NCBI GenBank assembly: GCA_021014325.1
Contig: CM037473.1
Span: 5,767,501 to 5,831,500 of the forward strand
Source of the DNA: Plazaster borealis
Taxonomy: Eukaryota; Echinodermata; Asteroidea; Forcipulatida; Labidiasteridae
Length of the DNA: 64,000 bases
Reading direction: 5' to 3'
This document shows positions 52,901 to 63,976 of this stretch, in pieces. A model generated the notes under the pieces. It was not told the origin of the DNA and made no database searches. It saw nothing but the letters and a program-made list of their open reading frames with translations. A program made the translations under genes and the position numbers. Position 1 is the stretch's first letter. Every line of letters starts with the position of its first letter.

Positions 52901-54553
52901 AAGGAAGATACGTAGAAGTATAAAATATCTCAGAAAGAAAAAAATCCCAAACCAGAAAACTAACAAACAAAGAATAGCTTCCGATTAAACAATAATCACA
53001 AAATGAAAAAGAGCACCAATAACAACAAAACTTCAAATAACCTGCTGATGAGTTCTGTCTCATACCGAAGAGATGAAACAAACCTCTCCTAAAAACTGAA
53101 TAATTACGGGGGAAATGCATATAAATGAGAAAAAGAGAGAGAGAAGTACATTTTGTTAATAAACATTAATGTAAGAACTAACACAATCGTTCGTTATGCT
53201 CAATAGAAGTCTAGTTACTGCTGTTTGCACATCATTTGGTTCCGGTTTTCCGAAACAATCTCGAACATTTTCTCACAATGAATTATTCACTCTGCCCTTT
53301 GTAGGCAGGCTCACGTGATCAAATGCGGAGCACGTGATAAGCTAGTTCTACGGCAGGTGTATTTGGCCCATACACAGAGGGCGCTCCATCGAATTGATCA
53401 AGGGAAAAAAAGCACCTTTAAATTTTACTAACAGTTTGTATTACTTGTTTGTTTTAAAGGAGCCCTACTGGTTTGTCAAGTGTCGAGTTGGAAGCAAGAA
53501 GTAAGTACTGTGGATCTAATTCACAAAAGTTTTTACTATGAATGTTGTTGTTGATGTGTTTGAAGGAATTTAACCTAGACAGTTAGTTGCCTTTTGCGAA
53601 GAACATTGTGTCAAAAAAATAAACCTACTCATAAAAACTTGTACTGATGTCAATATTTGACGTGTAGAAAGGCAATTTGTCATAACTTTATTTTTATAAC
53701 AGGCTCAACGAGAGCACTGCCGCCTGAACCATCGGTACCCGGCAGTAGCATCTCGTACGCCTATGATCACATACCAGCGATGCTTGGTGCAAAGGCAGAT
53801 CCTAATCAAGGTGGTCCTACCTACTGTTCCGTAGGTGAGGATGGTCACAGAGAGGGGAACCCCCGCTATGTCTTGGACGGGCAAAGAAAAATACCAACTA
53901 CCAAAGAACTTGACACATCTATGGACAATGCCAAAGACCATCCATACTTTGTGCTGAACAATAACGTAGGGGCTGATGAAGAGGGGCGTGAAAGTGGAGG
54001 GGGAAGCGCGGATGGGGACGAGGCGACTGTCTCGTCAGTAGGGGTTCAGGCTAAAGAGGACATCGACAAGGAATACACTCCATTGGTGCTAACTGGACAC
54101 ACAAGGTCACGAACTGAACAATGTGGAAACGAGGTTGCTGTGTCACCAACGTCATCCAAAAAACCACCCCTGATCGACTCACCGACCGTGGGTCTCTCCA
54201 ATGGAGACGCCGGTACATACTTCCCACTTATCCTGTCAGCAGAACCAAAGTCCCAGCATATGGAGCAATCTGGATACGAAGATGCAAAGATTCTCACTTC
54301 AGAAAGTCATGATGCAACCTCGCCGACAGGGGCACAATCTAAAAGCTATGACAATGGCACCTACACCCCATTGATCCGAACCGCGGACCCCAAATCTCAA
54401 AAGAAACGCTCCGATTACGAAGTTCCTATAATCCCCAAGCCTGGTTTGGCAGCCGACGATGATGTCACGTCCCCCTACGATCACTTAGACAGACAAAGAG
54501 AGAACGATCCAAAGGAGGGCGCCCTATCATTCGCGGACCGTGACGACTACTAA
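49809..54553 (+). CDS. Receptor copy F: intact long-tail cysteine-rich receptor
   Basis: Six exons join in frame: 49809-49993, 50957-51072, 51553-51712, 52345-52623, 53460-53500 and 53703-54553, total 1632 nt (543 aa). The extracellular part matches copy E in plan: signal peptide, seven-Cys module, six-Cys module, and a longer stalk of repeated ERATT/QAATAQ units. One helix (NVVGIVLGSMFALLLLLVII) leads to YLHTQGRLPSF. The 283-residue tail has 13 tyrosines, seven with a hydrophobic residue at +3 (YDHI, YCSV, YFVL, YTPL, YFPL, YTPL, YDHL). A TAA replaces the GAA codon of copy A, so the tail ends DRDDY and lacks the last motif. Tyrosine-phosphorylation signalling is inferred. Confidence 0.85.
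50095..50425. repeat. (GTTT)n-rich tracts, intron 1 of copy F
   Basis: Long T/G strand-biased runs of GTTTGTTT, T-runs and TTGGGG; overlapping open frames on both strands are low-complexity only. Confidence 0.8.
50957..51072 (+). CDS. Copy F exon 2: first cysteine-rich module
   Basis: CGGESGRPNNCEHDQLSPNP, LCLQICNYRACNANCWRT. One codon longer than B and E before the second cysteine. Confidence 0.85.
51074..51300. repeat. Intron 2 inverted repeat, copy F
   Basis: CAACCAATCAGCCAATCAACC units face GTTGACTCGTTGAGTGG; more diverged than in B and E. Confidence 0.5.
51553..51712 (+). CDS. Copy F exon 3: second cysteine-rich module
   Basis: EASLCNGNQRRICGYSNADV, CQNEDRTRTCVYTNNSSPTF, CICQRKPS. Two codons shorter than B and E between the third and fourth cysteines. 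Confidence 0.85.
52345..52623 (+). CDS. Copy F exon 4: expanded stalk and membrane helix
   Basis: Stalk of about ten degenerate 5-residue units (ERATT, VQAAT, AQAAT) encoded by the 15-base DNA unit CAAGCCGCTACAGCA in tandem, then the helix. GTAAGT donor. The DNA repeat suggests stalk length varies by unit gain and loss. Confidence 0.85.
53460..53500 (+). CDS. Copy F exon 5: linker, long-tail type
   Basis: SPTGLSSVELEAR between TTAAAG and GTAAGT, 41 nt; one codon shorter than in the short-tail genes. Confidence 0.8.
53703..54553 (+). CDS. Copy F exon 6: long tyrosine-rich tail
   Basis: Opens TRALPPEPSVPG (possible SH3-type proline site), then PTYCSVGEDG, RYVLDGQR, DHPYFVLN. It is followed by three related modules, each starting Y(T/F)PL(I/V); in the last two a YE site follows 19 residues later. 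It ends SPYDHLDRQ and DDY. Modules also share PKSQ and SPTG. One exon, no intron. Confidence 0.85.
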
Positions 54554-54559
54554 CAACTG

Positions 54560-54990
54560 ATGAATAAGAAGTAGCCGTAAACCTGTAGCCGTAATTACAC
54601 ATTTGGCAAAAATCTCGAACTATTTAACAAATGACCATAGTTAAGTTTCTATTTAAAAACTACTGGTTAGAAAAACCAAGTTTATCACTTTGTTCAAATT
54701 GGCGTGGTGTTGTTACCACTTATGAAATAGCTAACTCGTTGTTTAAACCTTCACTATTGTATCAACCCAAATCACCCTGCGTCATCTTCCCTAATCTGGG
54801 ATTCACCATTTTGGAAGTTAGATTCCTTGTGTGTAATTACTGTGCAGTGTACGTTTTTAGACAACACGCGCCTGGTTAGAAACGTGTGTACTAAATCCAC
54901 CCCCCCCCCCGAACAAAACATAAATATAAAATACAGCGTGTACTGACTTTAGCCGAGTGTGACGTCAGTACAAGGATAATATCGAAGTCT
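54560..54990. other. 3' flank of copy F, no gene recognised
   Basis: No AATAAA close to the stop; AATAAG at about 54564 is a weak candidate. Confidence 0.4.
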
Positions 54991-55240
54991 TATATAGCGC
55001 ACGTATCTACCAAACAAGGTACTCAAGGCGCTTAGTATACTTTAAACAGAAAGATGGGTTATTGAAGTTATGAATTATGAGACCCAATTATGTAGCACCT
55101 TCAAGGTGCTACGGCGCATTCAGCAGCCACAACCAGGAACACCGGGGCGAACCCCTTCTCTTTTCGATAAGTGCACTGGGTTCTTTTACATAGGTTACAC
55201 AACACATGGGACCAACGGCTTTACGTCCCATCCGAAGGAC
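54990..55240 (-). mobile_element. SINE fragment
   Basis: Shares AACCAGGAACACCGGG, GAACCCCTTCTCTT, AAGTGCACTGGGTTCTTTTAC and TTTACGTCCCATCCGAAGGA with 62140-62300. The tRNA-like head is missing and replaced by a MITE end. Confidence 0.65.
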
Positions 55241-55319
55241 GAATTGTATGCATATGTTGGGATACACCAAGTGAGAACACTGGTCTTTGACAATTACCAA
55301 ACGTGTTCAGTGCCTTTAA
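55240..55319. mobile_element. MITE end fragment joined to the SINE
   Basis: TATGTTGGGATACACCAAGT to GTGTTCAGTGCCTTTAAA equals the last 80 bases of 8396-8766. Confidence 0.65.
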
Positions 55320-56025
55320 AGCTTTTGTGATGTCACGGTCAGCGCACGCGAGTGTAGGAACTGGGTGAGAGTTCTTGTTTCCATCCCCAGCCACAAGCAG
55401 ACTATGATCATGACGACACCGCCCCTTTAAAGATGATTTTGCAGTTTTGTAAATATGACGGTTTCTGCAGCTGGACCACATTTTTGAGTTTCTAATAACA
55501 AGCTTGTATCTTTCCATTGTTCTTTTTCTTCATTGAATAGTCTTCGTGTAAAATGCCAAAGACAATATGCACATATTTATTATTGTTCATTAATGTGTTC
55601 ACTAAGTTATTAGAAATTATAAGTTTGTAGAATGTTTTTACGCAATTTGATTGCACAATTATAGCGAAAAGTCTAGAAAAAGATAAAACTTTGTGCCATT
55701 TTCAACCGTATACTGTAATGCTGTAGGAGTTGTTTGGGGACGATGGTTTTGTATCCATGGTTAACGTTAGCCCCAATTACATTATTGTCATTTGTTTCTT
55801 TTTTATTTGAGGCCTATTTGCTGTTTATTTTGAATTGGTACATTTCTCTGTCAAATATCTACCCTTCCAAAAAACAAAAACAAAAAAAAAACCCAGAACG
55901 AGTACAGGGAAATGTACAGAAGGGGCCTAAATGTTACGAAAAACATATCAGTATAAGTTTAAACAAGTTATTGATAATAATAAAACAGTCAAACTTATAG
56001 GCGGGGGGGGGGGGGGTTAACGTCA

Positions 56026-56670
56026 AAATAAAATATTATGAACATTAACTCAAGAATAGAAAGGAGAGTGATAGATGTATAAACAAAAAAGGGTCAGAGA
56101 AATTAAAAAAGAGTTTCGGGTATAGATAATAAAACAATGGAAATAACAAGTGTAAAAAAAACACCTGTAGAAAACGACTGGATGCACTGCTTAAATCAGT
56201 TACATTGAGCCAGCGTGTGACATGTATATATCATCGACGAAACTAGGGTCGGCACAAAGGGGTTGCACCATTTTTCTAGGGGCCACTTCTGGCCAATTGA
56301 AACTATAGTTTCCGTTTGCATTTGTATTAAACAAGCACCTTTTCAGCGCTCCTGTTATAAGATTTAGTATATTTTGTATGTAAAAACAATACATTAATTG
56401 TATGCGTGTAAATGTAAAAAAATCATTTTAAAAACATTGGAATTATCACATTAAAGCTTTTAAAATGTAAGTCCAGATTTCAAGTGGGGGCACCCGGGTG
56501 GGATGGGGGGGGGGCACGAACGTCAAGAGGTGGGAATGCCCCAAAGGTTACACGTCTGGTTTCTATTCTTCAATATAGAAATGCAAGCTAAAATTCCAAT
56601 ATTTATAAGAAATAATCTCATTATTTAAACTGTACACCATACATTGCCTAAGTTCATCTAGAATTTATTA
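56026..56670. repeat. Direct duplicate, copy 1 (with 57686-58420)
   Basis: Shared blocks in order: CAAGAATAGAAAGG, AGTGATAGATGTATAA, AAAACGACTGGATGCACTGC, GGGGCCACTTCTGGCCAATT, CTATTCTTCAATATAGAAATGC. No coding frame is shared between the copies. The gap between the copies holds a family 3 MITE and a palindromic element. Confidence 0.7.
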
Positions 56671-56839
56671 AAATGATATTGTAATAATGAGTAAAAAGCT
56701 TCTGCTAACGGCGAGTTCTCTAATAAAATTAATAATAGTTGAGGATACAAACATCAAATTTAAATAAAGCTGCACAGAGGCACCAATGGTTTGTTAGTTG
56801 CTTGCAAATCGAGTTGTTTTCCTGTTTAATTCCTTTTTG

Positions 56840-57230
56840 TTAAAGGGTCTGTATTCGTTTGGTATACGACTCTGAAAATTAATGGCAATAAAAACTTACT
56901 TAGTAAGAAGTACAGCAGCTTTGGATAGTATAATGCATTTTAAGAAACTTTTCACTTCAAAGTACTGCGGTTACGGAAAAAGATATCACTTTTATCCCCA
57001 AAAATTGAATCTGAGAAGTGTTACTGCAGTAACGTTTCTCAGATTGTGTATTCAAATTGCAGATTATTCTTCCTGCGTGGCCAACCGCTCCAGATTTTCG
57101 GCAATATCCAAAAAATGCTACCATTTTTGAAATGCAATTTTCACAGGTTAGTTTTATGGTATATATCTACAACTATATAGGATTGAAACAAACAGTGTGT
57201 TCCAATTACCGAACGTATACAACCCCTTCA
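56840..57230. mobile_element. MITE family 3
   Basis: TTAAAGGGTCTGTATTCG start and AACGTATACAACCCCTTCAA end, with the usual GTTACTGCAGTAACG palindrome inside. Confidence 0.75.
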
Positions 57231-57349
57231 ATGAACTTGCGGTTTTTATCTAAAGGTTTATTTAGAATACCGGGGTAGGTGTTCTTTTTTACGGATACGC
57301 TTTGTACGTGTTGTGCAGCCATGTTTACGTACAACCGCAGCTATACATA

Positions 57350-57509
57350 GGCCCTTTTCGAAACGACCGGCTTCGGCTTGGATTCGGCTTCAGGCTCCGT
57401 TCTCTCGTCTGGATCCCTGAACGCATAGCACGCGTATAGTCAAACATCCGAGGGGCCTAGCTAGCCTGAAGCCGAATCCAAGCTGAAGCCGGTCGTTTCG
57501 AAAAGGGCT
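57350..57509. mobile_element. Palindromic MITE with GCCCTTTTCGAAACGACC ends
   Basis: Arms of about 48 bases are nearly perfect inverted repeats (CGGCTTCGGCTTGGATTCGG and its complement). TA flanks both ends. Confidence 0.8.
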
Positions 57510-57685
57510 ATAGATCCCTTGTATTGGCCACCATCGCTGATGAAACGTACACTCGTGAAGAGCTATCATTGGGTTCATAAATGTTGTTGCGTCACAATCA
57601 AAATGTTCAATGAAAGGGACATTTCGCCCTCTTTCGGCGATAAAGATGTCTCAAACATGACCAAAAAGGTCTTCCAAAATAGAAT

Positions 57686-58420
57686 ATTATGAACATCAAC
57701 TCAAGAATAGAAAGGCGAGTGATAGATGTATAATTTTTTTTTTTTAAAGTACGAGAAATTAAAAGAGAGTTTCAGGGTATAATAAAACAATGGAAATAGG
57801 AGGGGAAAATAATATTCTGTAGAAAACGACTTGATGCACTGCTAAGTTACATTGCATCTAGCGGGTGACATGTATTTATCAGCAACGAAACTAGGGTAAA
57901 GGTTTAGATGGGCGCAAGGGGGTTGCACCATTTGTGTATGGGGCCACTTCTGGCCAATTAAAACTGTAGTTTCCGTTTGCATGTTTTTATATTTTTTGTC
58001 AGATTTACTAATTTTGGCATGTAAAAACAAAACAGTATTTGTATGCTTGTAAAAAAAAAAAAAAATTCCAACACGGGAAATTAACATGGGCTGAAGGAGG
58101 AGGATTCAAAAGAGGGCGCTCTCAAAAGAAGTTTGTACACAGTTCGCCGTATGGGGGGAGAAAAGTTCGTAAGAAAGAAAATCTTGCCACCCGGGTAGGG
58201 TAGGGTGGGGGCACATACGTCAAGGGTGGGGGGGACGCCCCCAATGTTATTCAACTGGTTTCTATTCTTCAATATAGAAATGCAACTTCATAAGACAGTG
58301 TACTGGCAACTCAGTCATATACTCAAATTCCAAACGTAAAATTCCAATATTAAATAAGAAATAATCTCATTATTAAAACACTGTACAACATACATCGCCT
58401 AAGTTCCTCTAGGCCTATAA
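57686..58420. repeat. Direct duplicate, copy 2
   Basis: Contains an additional GGGAAATTAACATGGGCTG block at 58076 that is also at 60703, so the third flank belongs to the same repeat. Confidence 0.65.
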
Positions 58421-58443
58421 GAATACTTCAAATAGTATTTTTA

Positions 58444-58633
58444 ATAAGGGCATAAAAGAGTAGGCGACGAGTTCTTAAACGGCCATTTAAAACCGGCAGG
58501 GTCGTGGCCGTGTGATAAAGGCCCGAGCCGAAGGCGAGGGCCTTTATCGCACGGCCACGACCCTGCAAGGTTTTAAACGGGCGTTTAAGAACGAGTCACT
58601 ACTCTTTTATTCCCATTCATAAATGCCCTTATG
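58444..58633. mobile_element. Large palindrome, TAAGGGCAT...ATGCCCTTA
   Basis: Arms include CGAGTTCTTAAACGGCC, CAGGGTCGTGGCCGTG and TAAAGGCCC, meeting at a small loop around GAGCCGAAGGCGAG. One of the strongest fold-back sequences in the window. Confidence 0.8.
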
Positions 58634-58757
58634 TTAAAAAGCAATATAATATCACAATTATAGACAATGTCACACTGTTTCTTTTGCGAATTTTTCGAAG
58701 TTTGCAAATTTCCAAAAACTTTTGTAAAAATGTTTTATGCGCGTCGGTCGGTGTGTA

Positions 58758-60245
58758 CACTGTAAACACGGCGTTTAGATTATAAACACATTTCTAAACG
58801 CCTCGCTTGTACCCACTTTTTCACACGTTTAGCCCTCAACATGTTTAGATTTTGCATTTCTGTGACATGTTTACCCCGAGACACATTTAGCCTGTGACAC
58901 ATTTAGATTGAATGAGTTTAGGGGTTCCTAGACAGTGGGTGCTTAACATGTTTAGAATGCAATCCACGTTTCAGAGAATAAGCTTAATTTTTGAAAACCT
59001 GTCTCTTTTAATTAAGTTTAAAAGTAAAGAGAATTGTTGAAATATAAAGCCCAAGCTACGCTCGGCATGAGAATCGACAGATAATTACCATCTCAATGGG
59101 CTTCGAGCTGACTTGAGGGGCAAAGATGTCATGTACTCAGACATGCAGAACACAGTCATTTTGCACTTATTGAACTCATTTAATTAGGCCTATACACATT
59201 TTGGGCTTTACTTTCTACCCATGGTGTGAATCTTTGAAGTGCTGACCAATACAACAACAATTTGCTTCCATTGAACTTTAATACACACATTAAAGTGTAA
59301 ACCACTGCGCAGGAAAGGCTGTTATACCTACAATGGTTTTGATTAAACACCGAGGTCTATATTTGTGCATATTTAATTAAACCCCGCCCATTTCATTCTA
59401 AACAAACTGATGAATTTAAACACATAAAAGACATGTTTACAGGCAAACATGTTTAGAAATAAGCTAAATTGGTATCTATTTAACATGTCAAAGAGCTAAA
59501 CGTGTTGCGATCAATGCAGGTTTGAACTTGTTTGAACATTTAAATACACCAGAATATGTTTACATCATTAATTGAGTACGTTTGCTACCTGAGCAATTCT
59601 ACTTGCCATGGGCATGAGGCTAAACAAGTGGAGCATTTTTGATACCTTTGTCAAGTTACGTATTAAAATGAAAAGTGTTTTAAACCTGTATGTGTTTGTG
59701 CCATATAGCAAACACGCTCTTCAAGGCCTATATGCCGACATGGAAGCCTACATAGGCCTGCCTACCAATAGCAAACGTATTCAAATGATGTAAACACATT
59801 CTGGTGTATTCAAATGTTCAAATCAGTTCAAACCTGCATAACAAATCACAACACGTTTAGCTTTTGACATGTTAAAGAGATAGCCATTTAGCTTACAAAC
59901 ATGTTTCTGAACGTGTTTGCGTGTAAACATGTTGTGTATCTGTTTAAATTCAAAACTGCATTTCAAACAAGCACAACAAATCTCAACCCGTTTAGCTTTT
60001 TGACATGTTAAAGAGATAGCCATTTAGCTTATACAAACATATTTCTGAACGTGTTTGCGTGTAAACATGTTGTGTATCTGTTTAAATTCAAAACTGCATT
60101 TCAAACAAGCACAGCAAATCTCAACCCGTTTAGCTTTTTGACATGTTAAAGAGATAGCCATTTAGCTTACAAACATATTTCTGAACGTGTTTGCCTGTAA
60201 ACATGTTTTGTATGTATTTAAAATCTAAACGCTGTTTTTACAGTG
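58758..60245. mobile_element. DNA element with CACTGTAAA ends and GTTTAG-rich interior
   Basis: Ends CACTGTAAACACGGCGTTTAG and its complement near 60222-60245 (CTAAACGCTGTTTTTACAGTG). The interior repeats (A)CATGTTTAG-like words in both orientations, and the right part has a ~137-base tandem unit, three copies (59800-60215). No transposase frame. Confidence 0.75.
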
Positions 60246-60854
60246 CGCGCGTGTACACACATATTACGCGCTGTTACTAATAGCTATGAATTGCGTTCTG
60301 CGTAATTTAAATTGGTGTACATGAGCTTGCGCGCCCAACACGCGAAGCCAGCCGGTCTTTAACAGCTTCAGCTGTGTCTTTATCAACCGTTTAAACACCC
60401 CCACGTGACGCGTTCTCCACAATAGGAGTAGCGAAACTGTCTGGGGTATTTATGAATAATTATTATAATAATTATGATAATAAAATTTTCCCGATTCGTG
60501 GACCTTAAAAAAACAAAACCCAAGGTCAGGTGACATAATCTGAGTCTTGGCTCAGCTGAGTCACAAGATCATGGCAGCTATAGTTGTATTTCCACAGTCG
60601 TAAGATTGTTGATTACTGAACCAATAAAAGACTATGATCTTACAATTATCCGTGAGCCAATAAAGAAGAAAAGTTGACACATTATGCACTGTCCACATAC
60701 GGGAAATTAACATGGGCTGGAGGAGGATGATTCAAAAGAGGGCACTGTCAAAAGAAGTTTGTACACAGTTAACCGTATGGGGGGGGGGGGAGACACACAT
60801 AATCTCCGGGGGGACAGAATCTCCTGCCACACCAGGGTGAATGGGGGACTTTTG

Positions 60855-60972
60855 GGACGCTAGGTGGCAGCAGACTTACCAGGTAAATCCATTGTTCTCG
60901 GTAATGTGCGGATGCTCAGAACTACGTAAACAATGGAAATTTACCTGATAAGTTTGCTGCCACCTAGCGTTT
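60855..60972. mobile_element. Palindromic MITE with CGCTAGGTGGCAGCAG arms
   Basis: Arms ACGCTAGGTGGCAGCAGACT and the complementary GTTTGCTGCCACCTAGCG enclose AACAATGG/CCATTGTT. Confidence 0.8.
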
Positions 60973-61301
60973 CAAAGATTACCATTCCCGTGCTTCTAGT
61001 TAAATAGCAGTCTGGACGCCTGTATCACGTTCTTACATCACTTGGTAAAGGTTAATAGGGTATCAATCTACTTTCGATGTTCGATTGCAGAACTATGGAT
61101 GGCTATGCGTTTAGATGACCTTTGACCTACAGTTTGGTTTTTCTGTTTTTTCATGAGAAGATTTCTCGGAAATATTGATCAATTAAATTTTCATGAAACA
61201 TTTCGAGTAGGATCACATAGAGTGTACAATGACCATGGTTTTAACTGACAAGTTTGAGGAAGGCATGTCCCTTTATTTATGCATGTCGTAAAGTCACAAT
61301 C

Positions 61302-61467
61302 ATGGGCCGTTTCGAAACCACCGCTGGGGCTTGGCCTTCCGGCGTGGGCTCCACCTGCCTGTTTGAGCCCCATAAGGACAGTACATGTACACGTTTTCTA
61401 AATAACTCACGGAGACCATGCCAAGCCCAAGCCCAAACACACAAGCCGTGGTTTCGTAAACGGCCAT
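61302..61467. mobile_element. Palindromic MITE related to 57350
   Basis: GGGCCGTTTCGAAACCACCG at the left and CCGTGGTTTCGTAAACGGCC at the right; inner arms GGGCTTGG/CCAAGCCC. Frames on the minus strand are translated palindrome. Confidence 0.7.
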
Positions 61468-61689
61468 AGCTGTGCAACTTATAAGGCATCTGTGTTGTCG
61501 TGTCCCTAGTGTGGTTGTCTTTGTGGTCCGTGGTTTAAAACCCTCCGATGGCCTACTGCAGCCAGTAGACCGAAAACACATTGTAGTGAAAACACATTGT
61601 AGTTTTTAGCAAAAATAGTTGAAACCCTTTAAGTTCCATCCTCAGACAGGCCCGATTGACATAGTCTATGACCCTATAGGCAGTGTGAC

Positions 61690-62009
61690 TATGGATAGTA
61701 TAATGCATTTTGAGAGACTTTTACTTCAAAGGACTGCGGTTATGGACAAATATATCACTTTTTATCCCCAAAGTATTTTGAATAATTGAGAAGCGTTACG
61801 GTAACGTAATTAGAATGTGTATTCCAATGCAAATTATTCTTCCTGCGTGGACATAACCGCTCCAGATTTTCGGCAATATCTCAAAAACGCTAACGCCATT
61901 TTGAAATGAAATTTTCACAGGTTAGTTTTATGGTACATGTATCTATACAACAATATAGGATTGAAACAAATTATAGGCTTCAATTACCAAACGGGTATGA
62001 TGCGTTTAA
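61690..62009. mobile_element. MITE family 3, left end lost
   Basis: Interior and right end only (TAATGCATTTTGAGAGACTT, CGCTCCAGATTTTCGGCAAT, CAATTACCAAACGGG). Directly abuts a SINE. Confidence 0.65.
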
Positions 62010-62407
62010 TAATAATAATAACAATACTGAGTTCTTATACAGCGCTTTATCACACCTGATGGGCGTATTAAAGCGCTCAGTATTTTTTCCGGCAAGGTAT
62101 GCAGAGCTACGTGTTGAAGTATGAGACATATTCCTTTAGCACCATGTAATGGTTTACAAGGTGCTGTGGCGCAATATGCAGCCAATCAAACCAGGAACAC
62201 CGGGTGAACCCCTTCTCTTCACGGTAAGTGCACTGGGTTCTTTTACGTGTATTACACAACACACGGGACCTACGGCTTTACGTCCCATCCGAAGGACGCA
62301 TCAAATGGTTAAGTGTCTTGCCTAAGGACACAAGTGTCACGACCGGGACTCAAACCCATACCCTGTTGATCAGAAACACCGGAGCTTGAATCCGGTGTTC
62401 TCATCCG
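62010..62407 (-). mobile_element. tRNA-Leu-derived SINE, diverged
   Basis: On the minus strand starts near 62405 with a tRNA-like head (ATTCAAGCTCCGGTGTT, GGGTTTGAGTCCCGGTCG). It continues through GTGTCCTTAGGCAAGACACT and the CACCGGG/GCACTGGGTTC body and ends in an (ATT)n tail. Confidence 0.7.
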
Positions 62408-62775
62408 CTAGGCCTTGGTCATGCGGTTTGGTTTCAGTGTGCCTTCATTGAAATGGAGTTCGAATGTTGTGTGTAATTATCAATTCATGAGAGTTATAGC
62501 CCACTGAAACAATATTTCCGTAATTAGAAATGCAATGTCCTTTCAGGGTCACAATAAGGAGGAAATAAAACAGTGAGATTGGCTGTTATCAAAAAAAAAA
62601 AATTGTTGTTGAATCCCATATTTTTTCATTTTGTTGTGCCTTTATATACACAATTTAAACTCATAACAACAAACATTATTCTGCCTAGAATAAAATGAGA
62701 AACTACAAGAAAAACATTGATGTATAATTATTATTCAGTTTGCGGTAACAGCATGTGTATATAATGCTACTATAG

Positions 62776-63976
62776 TAGTAGGGGAGAGTCGGGAGAGTTG
62801 AGCCATACGGAGAGTTGACCCACCCCCCAAAACACCACTATCCCATAGAGTGGTCGAGTCCATATGCCCTCTGTTGGTAGTGTCTAACCAAACTTCTTTT
62901 TGGCTACAACAGAGAATGTGAGAGATAAGTGCTCAAAGTGGGAGTGACAAGAACATCTAAATTCCACTAAAAAGTGAATTTTGGAACTCCAGATAAGACC
63001 CTTTCTATTACTTACATGTTTAGCAATGAATAGAGTGATAATGTGTCTAATATATAGCCTAAATATTGTTGTTTATTATGGTAATTTTAATAATAATAAT
63101 AATAGTTAGTTTTTATATAGCGCTTTTCACGCCCGAAGGGCGTCCCAAAGCGCTTCACATTATTACCCCTGGTCACTGGGCCTTAAATCATTCCTTAAAC
63201 CATCTCAGCTCCCTGGGGAGTATACAGCCTGTGCAACATTAATGCGCTACTCGGCTAAATCAATCACAAGAACCATCTCTGCCCTCACAGGTACCCATTT
63301 ACCCCTGGGTGGAGAGAAGCTTATGGTTAAGTGTCTTGCTCAAGGACACAAGTGTCACGACCGGGATTCGAACCCACACTCTGCTGATCAAACACCAGAG
63401 CTTGAATCCGGCGCTCTTAACCGCTCGGCCACGACACCCCACAATTTTAATTGGATCTAATTCGATTGTTATAAATCAAAATCAAGTCACATGTCAAAAT
63501 GGCTCTCTTAAAGGAGAGTTGAGCCAATGAGCATGGGGAGAGTTGAACATAGGAAATAGCCATGATAAAATATAATTTTTCAGAATTTTTCGGAATAGTT
63601 TTAAAATGCCAGATTGGATCAAAGTATTATTACAATTATGAGTAGGCCTACATTTCACTTTTACCATGGATAAACCAATTTCAGAAAATTATTTTCCGAT
63701 TTCCAAAGTCCCATTGATTATTGTGGTGGTTCAACTTACCCACATTGGTGGCTCAACTTACCCATAGTCCGGGGAGAGTTGAGCCACTTTGCCATTTTTT
63801 TTAAGCATCTCCCATAAAAAAACAATAGCAGTTGGTTCAATTATTATGTTATACTAAGTAAGTCAACACTCTAAATCTTTACTTAAAACATTTAGTTACG
63901 GGATCCTACATTTCATCTCTGCAGAATGGTGCAAAATGTAAAAAATGGCTGAACTCTCCCGCATCTCCCCCTGCTA
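62776..63976. mobile_element. DNA element with GGGAGAGTTGAGCC ends
   Basis: Left end TAGTAGGGGAGAGTCGGGAG and the right end (GGGGGAGATGCGGGAGAGTT on the minus strand) are inverted repeats. Internal GGAGAGTTGAGCC and GGTTCAACTTACCC words repeat in both orientations (63515, 63538, 63728, 63750, 63771). A SINE is nested inside. No coding frame. Confidence 0.7.
63085..63440 (-). mobile_element. tRNA-Leu-derived SINE, well preserved, nested
   Basis: Minus strand from 63440: GTGTCGTGGCCGAGCGGTTA (A box), a CAA anticodon-loop region, then GGTTCGAATCC (B box) and CCGGTCGTGACAC closing an acceptor-like stem. The body carries AAGCGCTTTGGGACGCCC and the end is an (ATT)n tail at 63090-63104. The long-variable-arm layout and CAA anticodon indicate a tRNA-Leu origin. 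Confidence 0.8.

Noticed and set aside
53046..53085. Second hammerhead core (CTGATGAG on the plus strand)
   Set aside because: GAAA is replaced by GAAG and stem II does not pair.
61191..61581. Overlapping frames around 61.2-61.6 kb on both strands
   Set aside because: They cover a palindromic MITE, which gives mirrored open frames.
63345..63440. tRNA-Leu gene
   Set aside because: A and B boxes are good but the sequence is the head of a SINE with body and (ATT)n tail; a diverged sister is at 62340-62405.
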